From Kribbella amoyensis (GTDB taxonomy: Bacteria; Actinomycetota; Actinomycetes; Propionibacteriales; Kribbellaceae), in NCBI RefSeq assembly GCF_007828865.1, contig NZ_VIVK01000001.1, forward strand, positions 124,001 through 188,000: a stretch of DNA of 64,000 nt, written 5' to 3'. Below the pieces are notes generated by a model. It saw nothing but the letters and a program-made list of their open reading frames with translations. It searched no databases and was not told the DNA's origin. The translations under genes and the position numbers were made by a program. Of the stretch, positions 1 to 7,867 are shown in pieces. Each line of letters starts with the position of its first letter. Position 1 is the first letter of the stretch.

Positions 1-2
1 TG

Positions 3-263
3 CGGATAGCCGTCAACGTCGAAGCTCAAGTGGGCGGGATCCGCTACGCCGGCGGCGATGACCAGGACGTGACGTACGTACCAGGAGTCGCCAGCCAGCG
101 TGACGAGATGTTCTATGTCTACGCAACGCACGGTGAAGCATGGCCAAAGGATTCCGAAGTCAGCATCGAGCAGGTGCGACAGGCGGTACGGGAGTTCATC
201 GAAGGCGATGGCGCACGGCCAGAATCGTTCAAGTGGCGGCTGTGGCCGGAGGGGGTGCGTTGA
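3..263 (+). CDS. Imm1-like immunity protein, 3' part
   Basis: Open reading frame that enters from the left edge and stops at TGA 261-263, so the N-terminus is missing; about 86 residues remain. The visible part has the layout I associate with Imm1-family immunity proteins: a beta-rich stretch with RYAGG and a VYATHG segment, then a helix VRQAVREFIEG followed by the RPESFKW ending. Imm1 proteins neutralise polymorphic toxins delivered to neighbouring cells. The codons are less strictly G/C at third positions than in the genes from 1.4 kb on, which fits acquired DNA. No toxin gene is visible downstream. The family call rests on recalled motif order and is not certain. Confidence 0.5.
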   Translation, partial: RIAVNVEAQVGGIRYAGGDDQDVTYVPGVASQRDEMFYVYATHGEAWPKDSEVSIEQVRQAVREFIEGDGARPESFKWRLWPEGVR

Positions 264-928
264 ACGCCTGGCCGTCCCGCGTGGACCCTCCCGGGGGATG
301 AGACAAGCCCACGCGTGAGGCATCTTCCCGCTACGCGCCAAACCGATGCACGTCCCGCGTCAGCCGTTTGAACCGCGCACATTATTGTCAGCCCGCCCCA
401 ATATGCTGTGCCGAGGCGCCACCCCCTCAGGAATGTCATGCGTCGGCGGACTGGCCGACTCGTGTTTCGTAACCCGTCCTACAACTCTTTCGCGGCGGGT
501 TTCACCTCAGCTCCAATGGCCGCCCACAGTTCTCGTCGCTCCAGGTGCGGGTTTCCCAGCTCCGCTTGTAGTGGGCATGCCCGCCTGTACCGCGCGAGCT
601 TGAGGAACTGATTCATCTCGCGAGCTGATCGGCCGAACTCCCAACCGCAGAGCCCGTGCTGACTTCCCCTTGTATCAGCGCCGCTCTTCTCGCCAAGCGT
701 CAGCCTGCGCGAGGCTTCATCGTATCCGTGCGACTCGTTGCGACGTGGACCTCGCCAGTCGACGCCCGAGCAAAGGTCAGCGAACTCGGCCGTCGATCAG
801 GACCCCGACGGCCGGGTACGGCTCGACTGAGTTATCCACAGATCCGCAGATAGTCGTTGCCCCCCAGTACGAGACGATGGCGATCCTGATGAAGCGCGCT
901 CGGTACGCCGCAGAATCTGCGTGGGTCA
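264..928. other. No supportable gene; relic zone
   Basis: About 665 bp between the immunity gene and the recombinase relic. All reading frames are short and lack the G/C third-position bias of the neighbouring genes, and I recognise no protein motif, RNA or repeat. It reads as decayed accessory DNA. Confidence 0.6.
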
Positions 929-1149
929 ATCTTCTGCTCTGGATGCCACGGCCACATGGTCTACACACGCAACACCGGTCGCGGAGGCACGTTTGAGTAC
1001 TCGGCGAGGACGGCATCGTCGATCAAGCGATCTTCGACGAACCGTTCACGGCCCTTCTTGACCAGATGACCTCTCAGACGCCTCCAATGGCCGCCTCAGC
1101 CGCGTCCAGACCAACCCAGGGCGATCCGGGCGCGGATCCCTCCAGATGA
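929..1149 (+). pseudogene. Serine recombinase relic (zinc ribbon plus C-terminal tail)
   Basis: Frame 2 from 929 to 1000 encodes a zinc-ribbon fragment of large serine recombinases: a Cys-x-x-Cys at 935-946 followed by HMVYTRNTGRGGTFEY. The match to this family's zinc ribbon is strong, including the YTRN and GGTFEY elements. Around 997-1003 the reading shifts to frame 1, which continues GEDGIVDQAIFDEPFTALLD and stops at 1147-1149; the EPFTALL motif resembles the extreme C-terminus of the same family. The catalytic N-terminal domain and the coiled coil are missing, so this is an internally deleted, frameshifted remnant. It marks a former mobile element beside tRNA-Ala. I am confident of the zinc ribbon and less so of the tail. 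Confidence 0.6.
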
Positions 1150-1194
1150 CGGACACACCACCCCTGCCGACGGTCCGACATCCCCGGGCAACAC

Positions 1195-1219
1195 AAAACC
1201 CCGGCGGGATCCGCCGGGG
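1195..1219 (-). terminator. Intrinsic terminator after tRNA-Ala
   Basis: Perfect 9-bp inverted repeat 1199-1207 / 1211-1219 with a 3-nt loop. Read on the minus strand it is followed by TTTTGTGT, a classic rho-independent terminator about 25 nt past the tRNA 3' end. Confidence 0.85.
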
Positions 1220-1241
1220 TCGGGTGTGAATAAGACACTTC

Positions 1242-1317
1242 TGGTGGAGCTGAGGGGATTCGAACCCCTGGCCTCTTCGTTGCGAACGAAGCGCGCTACC
1301 AACTGCGCCACAGCCCC
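1242..1317 (-). tRNA. tRNA-Ala (CGC anticodon)
   Basis: A 76-nt cloverleaf on the minus strand including an encoded CCA (1244-1242). The acceptor stem is GGGGCTG/CAGCTCC with a G3-U70 wobble, the alanine identity element. The anticodon stem CTTCG/CGAAG carries the loop TTCGCAA, giving anticodon CGC, which reads GCG. The T arm is GTTCGAATC. It is followed by an intrinsic terminator and is transcribed away from sepX. Confidence 0.95.
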
Positions 1318-1407
1318 AGGCTTGTCGCCATTGTTCCTTGGCGACCGCGAAACTCTAACACGCGAGAGGCGGTGGTTCGAAATCCATTCTGCCCGGCCCC
1401 GGACAGA

Positions 1408-1443
1408 CCGCTGCCCGCCGACCAACGGGCCGGCGGGCAGCGG
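1408..1443 (-). terminator. Stem-loop downstream of sepX
   Basis: Perfect 13-bp inverted repeat 1408-1420 / 1431-1443 with a 10-nt loop, beginning 20 bp after the sepX stop. There is no U tract, as is common for actinobacterial terminators. Confidence 0.6.
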
Positions 1444-1462
1444 GGTGACGATGGGTGGAGGG

Positions 1463-2296
1463 TCAGTCGCCGACGGCGCGCTTGATCTCCGGTTCGACGG
1501 GCTCTTCGACCACCGGGTCCGGGACGACGGGGGCGTCCTCGAGCTCGGTCGGTTCGACGATGCGGGCGGACGAGAAGACCTCCGGGCCGGAGAGGTTGAT
1601 GGTGCGGACCGTGCGGTCCGGGGCCTTCTCCTTGTGCACGTACGTGGGCAGCGTCACGGGGACCGGGTCCCACAGCGCTTCCGACGACACGGGCGCGGTC
1701 GGCTTCTTCTCCGGTACCACGGGCTCCGGGGCGGCCGGCAGCTTCACCTCGACGGTCATCTCGTTGTCGGGTGAGGTCACCGGTGCCGTCGCCGGGCCGC
1801 GGTCGTGCCGGGCCTTGGCGCGGGCCTGGCGCTCGGCCGCGAGGGCGGCGCGTTCGCGGGCCTGCCGGCGGAGCTGCACGCGGGTGATCACGACGAAGGC
1901 CACGATCAGCCCGGCCGGGATCGCGACGCTCCACCAGAGCAGGATCTTCAGTCCGGCGAGGGCGACGACCGACAGCAGCGAAAGGGTCAGGATCGACAGC
2001 ACCCGCCGGCGGCGCATGGCGGCCACCCGGCGGGCTCGGTTCGGGACGTACTTCTTCGGCGGCGGCGGCTCCGCGTCGGGAACCACATCGGCCGGGACGT
2101 CTGCCGAGCCCGGGGGTCGAACCACGTACTTCGCGCGCGACCCGTCCTGGCGGGAAAGCACGCGCGCGTTCTCCGACGAGTACGCCGCCACCGAGCGGCG
2201 CCGGCTGGCCTCGTCGTTGCGCTTCAGCAACATCGGGACGAGGTAGGCGGCCCACGCGGCGACGATCGCCACATAGATCAACCCTGTCGTCCCCAT
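1463..2296 (-). CDS. sepX: SepX/GlpR-like divisome membrane protein
   Basis: 277-residue membrane protein. It opens with a hydrophobic segment at residues 4-23 directly followed by RRND, the signature start of the actinobacterial SepX (also called GlpR) family, in which a single-pass segment ends in VPM(W/L)L(R/K)R. A second hydrophobic stretch lies around residues 98-140, and the C-terminal half is acidic and proline-rich. In Streptomyces SepX stabilises the division septum with SepF and FtsZ; that role is transferred from the family. Start ATG 2296 has no Shine-Dalgarno, but a TAGCGT -10 element lies exactly 6 nt upstream, suggesting a leaderless mRNA. The gene follows the Moco operon but has its own promoter. 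Confidence 0.75.
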   Translation of the reverse strand: MGTTGLIYVAIVAAWAAYLVPMLLKRNDEASRRRSVAAYSSENARVLSRQDGSRAKYVVRPPGSADVPADVVPDAEPPPPKKYVPNRARRVAAMRRRRVLSILTLSLLSVVALAGLKILLWWSVAIPAGLIVAFVVITRVQLRRQARERAALAAERQARAKARHDRGPATAPVTSPDNEMTVEVKLPAAPEPVVPEKKPTAPVSSEALWDPVPVTLPTYVHKEKAPDRTVRTINLSGPEVFSSARIVEPTELEDAPVVPDPVVEEPVEPEIKRAVGD

Positions 2297-2302
2297 GCGA
2301 CG

Positions 2303-2308
2303 ACGCTA
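2303..2308 (-). promoter_or_regulatory. -10 element of leaderless sepX promoter
   Basis: TAGCGT on the minus strand, 6 nt before ATG 2296. No convincing -35 box is seen. Confidence 0.4.
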
Positions 2309-2394
2309 AGACCCAGGGGGGTCCACGTCGGGTACGTGAGACGGTGTGTCGCAAGAAGACTCGTGTGACTGGTGTGAATAGCCACGCTCTGTGG

Positions 2395-3012
2395 TCAACG
2401 CAGTCGCGCTACGAGACCAGGACCGACCTCTTCGGCGTTGAGGGCGAAGATCCGGTGATCGCGCCAGTCCCCGTCGATGTGCAGGAACCGCGGCCGCTCC
2501 CCCTCGTACCGGAAGCCGAGCTTCTCCACGACGCGCAGGCTCGCCTTGTTCTCCGGCCGGATCGCGACCTCGATCCGATGCAGGCCGAGCGTGAACCAGC
2601 AGTGGTCCGCCGCGAGCGCGACCGCGGTCGGCACGATCCCACGGCCCGCGTACTGTTCGTCGACCCAGTACCCGAGGTTCGCCCAACGCGCCGAGCCGTA
2701 GGTGATCCCGGACACGGTCAGCTGGCCGACCAACGGCCACTTCGCCTTCGGACCGAGGCCGGCGGCACCGCCGTACGTGATGACGAACGGCAGCATCCGC
2801 CCGAACCGCGCTTGCCGGTTCCAGTCGCGTGCCATGGCGCGGAACGTTCGCGCGCCGTCCTCGGCACCAGGCGGCTGGGTCGCGTCCCACGGCCGCAGCC
2901 AACTCACGTTGCGCTGGCGGGCCGCGCTCCACTCGGCACCGTCACCGGCACGGAGCGGACGGAGCCCGACCTGTCCGTGCTGCAGTTCGACGGGCCAGTG
3001 GATGATTGCCAT
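2395..3012 (-). CDS. GNAT N-acetyltransferase, RimJ/RimL type
   Basis: 205 residues with the RimJ/RimL layout: an early LRPLRAGD strand, a Trp-rich loop (SWLRPWDATQP), the acetyl-CoA binding region GYWVDEQYAGRGIV (R/Q-x-x-G-x-G/A-type loop) near residue 120, and the late strand V.KLGFRYEG. Such enzymes acetylate protein N-termini or small amines; the substrate here is unknown. ATG 3012 overlaps the mog stop by 4 bp (ATGA), so it is the last gene of the Moco operon. I recall an acetyltransferase beside the Moco genes at this position in Mycobacterium and Streptomyces too, so the association is probably old. Confidence 0.85.
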   Translation of the reverse strand: MAIIHWPVELQHGQVGLRPLRAGDGAEWSAARQRNVSWLRPWDATQPPGAEDGARTFRAMARDWNRQARFGRMLPFVITYGGAAGLGPKAKWPLVGQLTVSGITYGSARWANLGYWVDEQYAGRGIVPTAVALAADHCWFTLGLHRIEVAIRPENKASLRVVEKLGFRYEGERPRFLHIDGDWRDHRIFALNAEEVGPGLVARLR

Positions 3013-3500
3013 CAGCCCTCATCCGTCCGGGGATGGTCGCCTCCGGCAACTTGTTCGACCGCGTGCCGGAGGATCGGCTCGAGCACGGTGAGGCCGTCCT
3101 TCACGCCGCCGCGCGAACCGGGCAGGTTCACGATCACGGTGCCGCCCGCGACACCCGCGACCCCCCGGGACAAGGCGGCGGTCGGTACGCCCTGCGCGAT
3201 GCCGTACGCGCGGATCGCCTCGGCGATGCCCGGGATCTCCCTCTCGATCACCTCAGTGGTCCGCTCGGGCGTCTCGTCCGTCGGTGAGATCCCGGTCCCG
3301 CCGGTCGTCACCACCACCTGGTACGCCGCGTCGACCGCGGCCAGCAACGCCGTCCCGACGGGGGCGCCGTCCGGGACGACCTGCGGCCCGTCGGTCTCGA
3401 AGCCCCACGAGGTGAGCCGCTCGGCGATCAACGGCCCGGTGGTGTCGGAGTACACACCCGCGGCCGCGCGGTTCGAGATGCTGATGACGAGGGCTCTCAC
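3012..3500 (-). CDS. mog: Molybdopterin adenylyltransferase, Mog/MoaB family
   Basis: 162 residues, the normal size for stand-alone MoaB/Mog proteins. The binding motif TTGGTGISPTD around residues 69-79 and the PGSRGGVKDGL segment near the C-terminus mark the MPT-binding fold. It adenylates molybdopterin before MoeA inserts molybdate, in the cytosol. The GTG start at 3500 overlaps the moaC stop (GTGA) and the stop overlaps the next start, so the gene sits inside a chain of translationally coupled genes with moeA and moaC. Confidence 0.9.
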   Translation of the reverse strand: MRALVISISNRAAAGVYSDTTGPLIAERLTSWGFETDGPQVVPDGAPVGTALLAAVDAAYQVVVTTGGTGISPTDETPERTTEVIEREIPGIAEAIRAYGIAQGVPTAALSRGVAGVAGGTVIVNLPGSRGGVKDGLTVLEPILRHAVEQVAGGDHPRTDEG

Positions 3501-4063
3501 GGTCGCTCCCAGTGGCCGGTCTTCCCGCCGTCCTTGGTCTCCACCCGAACGTCGGACAGCACCGCGGCCGGGTCGATCGCCTTGATCATGTCGATGACGG
3601 ACAACCCGGCCACCGTCACCGCGGTGAGGGCCTCCATCTCGACGCCGGTCCGGTCGGTGGTCTTCACGATCGCCTCGATCAGCACCGCGTCGTCGGCGAC
3701 CTCGAGGTTCACCTTCACCCCGGTCAGCGCGATCGGGTGGCAGAGCGGGATCAGGTCCGGCGTCCGCTTCGCGCCCATGATCCCGGCGATCCGGGCCACC
3801 GCGAGCGCGTCGCCCTTCGGTACCCCCTCGCCGCGCAGCGCCTCGATCACCTCCGCCGCGACGTAGACCTTGCCGGAGGCAACGGCGCGGCGGGCCGACT
3901 CGGCCTTCGCCGACACGTCCACCATCCGGGCCGCGCCGGCCGCGTCCACATGCGTCAGCCCACCCGCCCCGGCCTCGTCCCGCCCGGCCCCGGCCGCCGG
4001 CTCCGCACCGGCCGTCGGGTCCGCACCAGAAGTCGGCCCAGGCCCAGTACCAGCGTCGGTCAT
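3497..4063 (-). CDS. moaC: Cyclic pyranopterin monophosphate synthase MoaC
   Basis: 188 residues from ATG 4063, chosen because it overlaps the moeA stop as ATGA; an earlier in-frame start at 4087 would run into moeA. The first 35 residues are Gly/Ala/Pro-rich and vary in the family. The core starts at LTHVDAAGAARMVDVSAK and contains LIPLCHPIAL (substrate pocket), a VEMEALTA strand and MIKAIDPA with its catalytic lysine and aspartate. MoaC turns the MoaA product into cyclic pyranopterin monophosphate. No moaA is visible in the window. Confidence 0.93.
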   Translation of the reverse strand: MTDAGTGPGPTSGADPTAGAEPAAGAGRDEAGAGGLTHVDAAGAARMVDVSAKAESARRAVASGKVYVAAEVIEALRGEGVPKGDALAVARIAGIMGAKRTPDLIPLCHPIALTGVKVNLEVADDAVLIEAIVKTTDRTGVEMEALTAVTVAGLSVIDMIKAIDPAAVLSDVRVETKDGGKTGHWERP

Positions 4064-5286
4064 CCGGTCTCCTCGTCCAGCAGCCACAGCTCCACCTGGT
4101 CGCCGGCCCGGACGGAGGTGACGTCCTCGGGCACCACGATCAGCGCGTTCGACCGGCTCAGCCCGCCGAGCAGGTGTGAGCCGTGCCCGCCGACTGTACT
4201 GGCCATCCAGCCCTCGTCGCCCGGCCTGGCCGCGGCGCGGACGAACTGGCGCCGCCCGGCCGGCGAGGCGAACCCGTCCAGCGAGATCCCCTGCACCGGC
4301 GTCCGGCGGTACGGCATCGCACCCATCAGCTTGCGCAGCGCCGGCCGGACGAACACCTCGAACGACACGTACGCCGAGACCGAGTTGCCCGGCAGCGTGA
4401 AGATCGGCACGTCGTCCTCGCCCATCACGCCGAACCCCTGCGGCTTGCCGGGCTGCATCCCCACTTCGGGGAAGTCGATGGTGCCGAGCTTGGTCAGTAC
4501 CTCCTTGACCACGTCGTACGCGCCCTTGCTGACGCCGCCCGTGGTCACCAGTACGTCGGCCCGGACCAGCTGGTCGGACAGCGTGTCCATGATCTTCTTC
4601 GGGTCGTCGTCCACGATCCCGACCCGGTAGACCACGGCCCCCGCCTGCCGAGCGGCGGCGGCGAGCGTGTAGCTGTTCGCGTCGTAGATCTGCCCCTCGC
4701 CCAACCGGGCCCCCGGCTCGCGCAGCTCGGCACCGGTGGACACCACGACCACACGGGGCCGCGGGCGGACCGTCACGCGAGCACGGCCGACCGCGGCGAG
4801 TACGGAGATCTGGCGTGGACCCAGCACGGTGCCGGAGTCCAGCACCTTGTCCCCCGCTCGCACGTCCTCACCGGCCCGGCGCACCGAGGCTCCCAGCGCG
4901 GGCTGCTGCGCGATCCGTACGTTCACGGTGCCGCCGTCGGTCCACTCCACCGGTACGACGCTGTCGGCGCCGCGGGGCATCGGCGCGCCCGTCATGATCC
5001 GCACGCACGTCCCCGGCGTGACCACGATCGGCTCGCTCCGCCCGGCCGCAATCTCGCCGACCACCGGCAGGGTGATCGGGTTGTCCGGGTCGGCCCCGGC
5101 CAGATCGCCCGCCTGCACGGCGTACCCGTCCATCGCCGAGTTGTCGAAGCCCGGCAGGCTCACCGGGGAGACCACGTCCTCGCAGAGCACCAGGCCGAGC
5201 GCCTCCATCAGCGGCTGCTCGAACGGCGGCAGGGCCCGCACCCGGCCCAGGACTACTTCCAGATGCTCGTCAACGCTCCGCTTCAC
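4060..5286 (-). CDS. moeA: Molybdopterin molybdenumtransferase MoeA
   Basis: 408 residues from GTG 5286. This start is preferred over an upstream one because it overlaps the stop of the preceding GNAT gene as GTGA and gives the usual MoeA beginning (VDEHLEVVL...). Domains: N-terminal linker with NSAMDGYAV, domain II around GEIAAGR and IMTGAPMP, the MoCF-binding domain with VVVSTGAEL and TTGGVSKGAYD, and the C-terminal beta domain with LPGNSVSAY. It inserts molybdate into adenylylated molybdopterin. Part of the overlapping chain GNAT-moeA-moaC-mog-GNAT. Confidence 0.93.
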   Translation of the reverse strand: MKRSVDEHLEVVLGRVRALPPFEQPLMEALGLVLCEDVVSPVSLPGFDNSAMDGYAVQAGDLAGADPDNPITLPVVGEIAAGRSEPIVVTPGTCVRIMTGAPMPRGADSVVPVEWTDGGTVNVRIAQQPALGASVRRAGEDVRAGDKVLDSGTVLGPRQISVLAAVGRARVTVRPRPRVVVVSTGAELREPGARLGEGQIYDANSYTLAAAARQAGAVVYRVGIVDDDPKKIMDTLSDQLVRADVLVTTGGVSKGAYDVVKEVLTKLGTIDFPEVGMQPGKPQGFGVMGEDDVPIFTLPGNSVSAYVSFEVFVRPALRKLMGAMPYRRTPVQGISLDGFASPAGRRQFVRAAARPGDEGWMASTVGGHGSHLLGGLSRSNALIVVPEDVTSVRAGDQVELWLLDEETG

Positions 5287-5762
5287 GCTTGTGACTCTAG
5301 TCGTTCCGGATGCGCTCCCCAGACCATCCTCACGTCCGGTGCCCGCTCCTCGTTCGCGGCTCCGTCGGTACGCCGGACCTCGGTGAAGCCGTGCTGCCGG
5401 TAGAACCGCTGAGCGCGCAGGTTGCTCTGGAACGTCCACAGCGCGAGGCCACCGGGACGGAGGTCCTTCGCCAGGTCCACCAGGGTCGAGCCGATCCCTT
5501 GTCCGGCGGCGTCCGGGTCCACGTACAACTGGTCCAGGTCGTCACCGTCGAGCGTGAGCACGGCCACGATCCGGCCGTCGTCGAGCGCGACCCAGGTCTC
5601 TCCGTCCGGCAGCAGCACCTCGGCGAACCAGGTGGCGACCTGGTCCTCGGTGTGGATCGCCGGCGGTAGCTGCGCCCCCTCGGCATGCCGGGACCGCCAC
5701 CAGAGCGCGGCGGCCTCGTCGGTGTCGTACGGCTCCATCGGCCGGATCAGCAGATCGTCCAC
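5283..5762 (-). CDS. GNAT family N-acetyltransferase
   Basis: 159 residues. The acetyl-CoA motif is clear: LYVDPDAAGQGIGSTLVD (Q-x-x-G-x-G/A), followed by LWTFQSNLRAQRFYRQHGF, the usual C-terminal helix and strand. The substrate is unknown. GTG 5762 is preceded by GGGGGAG at good spacing. It lies 57 bp after the uridylyltransferase stop and overlaps moeA by 4 bp, so it links the two parts of the operon. I infer no specific role in cofactor synthesis. Confidence 0.85.
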   Translation of the reverse strand: MDDLLIRPMEPYDTDEAAALWWRSRHAEGAQLPPAIHTEDQVATWFAEVLLPDGETWVALDDGRIVAVLTLDGDDLDQLYVDPDAAGQGIGSTLVDLAKDLRPGGLALWTFQSNLRAQRFYRQHGFTEVRRTDGAANEERAPDVRMVWGAHPERLESQA

Positions 5763-5819
5763 GCCACTCCCCCACGGTTAGGCCGTCAGTACTCTAACCA
5801 ACGGACCGCCCGCCGAGGC

Positions 5820-7208
5820 TCAGCCGCGCAGCTCACTTCCGTCGGCGACCTGGAGCCTGGTACCGGTCGGCGCGGTCACCTCGACGTCGCCGACCACGAC
5901 CACGTCCTTGCCGAAGGCAACGTCACCGTGGACCGCGAGCCGGTCGGCGCGGACCAGCGACGGCGGGCCGGCCGGGAACCGGGTCTCGAACTCGGCCAGC
6001 ACCTTGAAGTGGTCCGGGTCCAGGTCGACGTACGGCTCGTCGCCCTCGTGCGTCGTGGTCAGCTCACCCGAGTCGGCCAGCTCGTACACGTCGGAGCGCA
6101 GCACCAGCAGGTCGTTCGTGGTCTTCACCGGCTTGAACCGGCTCCGGTCCACCAGCACCGCCTGGGAGCCCTCGAACGTCTCGATCGCGGTCCCCATCCC
6201 GGTCTCCAGCTGGATCACCTTCGGCGAGGACGGGTCGGCCGGGTCGAGGGTCTTGTGGTTCACGATGATCGGCAGGCCGAGGACGCCGTCGTGCCCGGAC
6301 ATCAGGTCGGCCAGCCGGTCCAGGTCGATCCACAGGTTGTTCGTGTTGAACGTCCGGTGCCGGCTCACGTCCTGGAACGAGCCGGTGTCGTCAGGGTGGA
6401 CCTGCGCGCTGTCCCGCAGGATCAGCCGGCCGTCGGACTTGCGGACCGCGACATGGCCACCCTTGCGGTCGGACCTGGTCCGCCGGCACACCTCCATCCC
6501 GAACGGGACGTCGTGCTCGGCCATCCAGGCGGCGATCCGGCCGTCCGGCGTCGCGCCGAGGTTGTCGGCGTTGGAGATGAACGCGTGCCGGAAACCACGC
6601 TCCCGCAGCGCGTCCAGGGCGCCGGAGGCGACGAGCGCGGTGAACAGGTCACCGTGGCCCGGCGGGCACCAGGCCAGCTCGGGGTCGGCCGGCCACTCCG
6701 CCGGGGTCAGGTCGGCCTCGAGGAGCTTGGGCTCCATGTTCTGCCGGAAGTCCAGCGGCAGTCCGTCGACCGGGAGCTCGGCGTACTCCCCGAGGATGGC
6801 GAGCGACTCCTCCCGGGTGCGGAACGAGTTCATCAGGACGAGCGGCAGCGGCACGTCGTACGCCTTGCGGGTACTGAGGATCTGCCGGGCGATGATGTCG
6901 AGGAAGCTCAGCCCGTCCTTGACCGGCAGCGCCGACTTCGGTCCGGTCACGCCCATCGAGGTGCCGAGGCCGCCGTTGAGCTTGATCACCACCGTCTCGG
7001 CAAGTGCGGCGCGGACCGCGTCGGGGGCCGGGTCCAGGTGATCCAGGTGCGGCAGGTCACCGACCGGGTCGATGTCGTCCTCGCGGATCGTGCCCTGCTG
7101 ACCCGACTCCAGCAACCGGTAGTAGTGCGAGAAGACCTTGATCGCGACCTCGGCCGCTCCGGCCGCCCGCATCTTCTCCTGTGCCTGACGTAGCCCCGCC
7201 TCACTCAT
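5820..7208 (-). CDS. UTP-glucose-1-phosphate uridylyltransferase (UDPGP family)
   Basis: 462 residues. It belongs to the eukaryote-like UDPGP family rather than the short bacterial GalU family: KLNGGLGTSMG near residue 76 is the nucleotide-binding loop, followed by PLVLMNSF, CPPGHGDLFTAL (substrate loop) and ISNADNLGA. It makes UDP-glucose for glycans, trehalose and wall polymers. ATG 7208 gives the normal N-terminus; an in-frame start further upstream would intrude into the divergent promoter of the folate cyclo-ligase gene. A TAGTCT -10-like box lies 8 nt before the ATG, so the transcript is leaderless or nearly so. It is the probable first gene of the Moco operon. Confidence 0.9.
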   Translation of the reverse strand: MSEAGLRQAQEKMRAAGAAEVAIKVFSHYYRLLESGQQGTIREDDIDPVGDLPHLDHLDPAPDAVRAALAETVVIKLNGGLGTSMGVTGPKSALPVKDGLSFLDIIARQILSTRKAYDVPLPLVLMNSFRTREESLAILGEYAELPVDGLPLDFRQNMEPKLLEADLTPAEWPADPELAWCPPGHGDLFTALVASGALDALRERGFRHAFISNADNLGATPDGRIAAWMAEHDVPFGMEVCRRTRSDRKGGHVAVRKSDGRLILRDSAQVHPDDTGSFQDVSRHRTFNTNNLWIDLDRLADLMSGHDGVLGLPIIVNHKTLDPADPSSPKVIQLETGMGTAIETFEGSQAVLVDRSRFKPVKTTNDLLVLRSDVYELADSGELTTTHEGDEPYVDLDPDHFKVLAEFETRFPAGPPSLVRADRLAVHGDVAFGKDVVVVGDVEVTAPTGTRLQVADGSELRG

Positions 7209-7264
7209 GCGACATAAGACTAGTCGGCGGGGCCGGGGTGCGGCCGAGCGCGTGGCGTGCTTCA

Positions 7265-7270
7265 TAAGAT
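7265..7270 (+). promoter_or_regulatory. -10 element of leaderless folate-ligase promoter
   Basis: TAAGAT, 6 nt upstream of GTG 7277, in the 68-bp divergent interval shared with the uridylyltransferase gene. There is no Shine-Dalgarno sequence. Confidence 0.45.
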
Positions 7271-7276
7271 CGCATC

Positions 7277-7837
7277 GTGACGTCCTCCAAGGCTGCTCTC
7301 CGGCAGTCACTGCTCGCGGCCCGCCGTGCCCATCCCGGTGGAAAGGGCTTGCTCGACGCGGCCCGCACCACCACCGAGATCCGGCAGGCGGATCGGATAG
7401 CCCTGTATGTAGCCCTCGGCCCGGAGCCGCAAACGGGGGCGCTGATCGACTGGCTGCTGGCCGAGGGCAAGGAGGTGCTGCTGCCGATCCTGTACGCCGA
7501 CAACGACCTCGGCTGGGGTCTCGCGCCGGGCGCGGCCGACCTGGTCCCGGGCCGGCTCGGACTGACCGAGCCGCCGATCGACCTCGGCGAGTCCGCGATC
7601 GGCACCGCAGACCTGGTGATCTGCCCGGCCGTCGCGGTGGACCGTACCGGGGTCCGGCTGGGCCGCGGCGGCGGTTCGTACGACCGCGCGCTCGCCCGGG
7701 TACCGGCCGGGGTACCGATCTGGGCAGCCGTGTACGACAACGAGGTCCTCGACTCGGTCCCGGCGGACCCGCACGACCAACTCGTGCACGCCGCGCTCAC
7801 CCCGACCCGGCTGATCCGGCTGAGGTCATCCGGCTGA
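7277..7837 (+). CDS. 5-formyltetrahydrofolate cyclo-ligase
   Basis: 186 residues, typical of the 5-FTHF cyclo-ligase (MTHFS) family, which recycles 5-formyl-THF to 5,10-methenyl-THF with ATP. The strand IALYVALGPEPQT, the substrate loop VLLPILYADNDLGWG and the hallmark ATP-binding motif RLGRGGGSYDRAL near the C-terminus are all present. It is divergent from the uridylyltransferase gene. The 30-bp gap to the phosphotransferase suggests partial co-transcription, although that gene also has a -10-like box of its own. I recall the same enzyme next to the Moco/FmdB region in Mycobacterium. Confidence 0.92.
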   Translation: MTSSKAALRQSLLAARRAHPGGKGLLDAARTTTEIRQADRIALYVALGPEPQTGALIDWLLAEGKEVLLPILYADNDLGWGLAPGAADLVPGRLGLTEPPIDLGESAIGTADLVICPAVAVDRTGVRLGRGGGSYDRALARVPAGVPIWAAVYDNEVLDSVPADPHDQLVHAALTPTRLIRLRSSG

Positions 7838-7867
7838 GATCACGGAGCGTGCTGGCAGGATGGTCCG

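Noticed and set aside
832-957. A 41-codon minus-strand ORF (ATG 957) opposite the recombinase relic
   Set aside because: No ribosome-binding site or family match, and it is antisense to the zinc-ribbon fragment; kept only as a note.
1296-2354. A 352-codon minus-strand frame overlapping sepX
   Set aside because: Out of frame with sepX, Arg/Gly/Pro-rich and motif-free; sepX has the recognised N-terminus and promoter.
3012-5762. Moco riboswitch before the Moco genes
   Set aside because: The genes overlap by 4 bp and leave no leader; the 57-bp gap before the GNAT gene is too short for that RNA.
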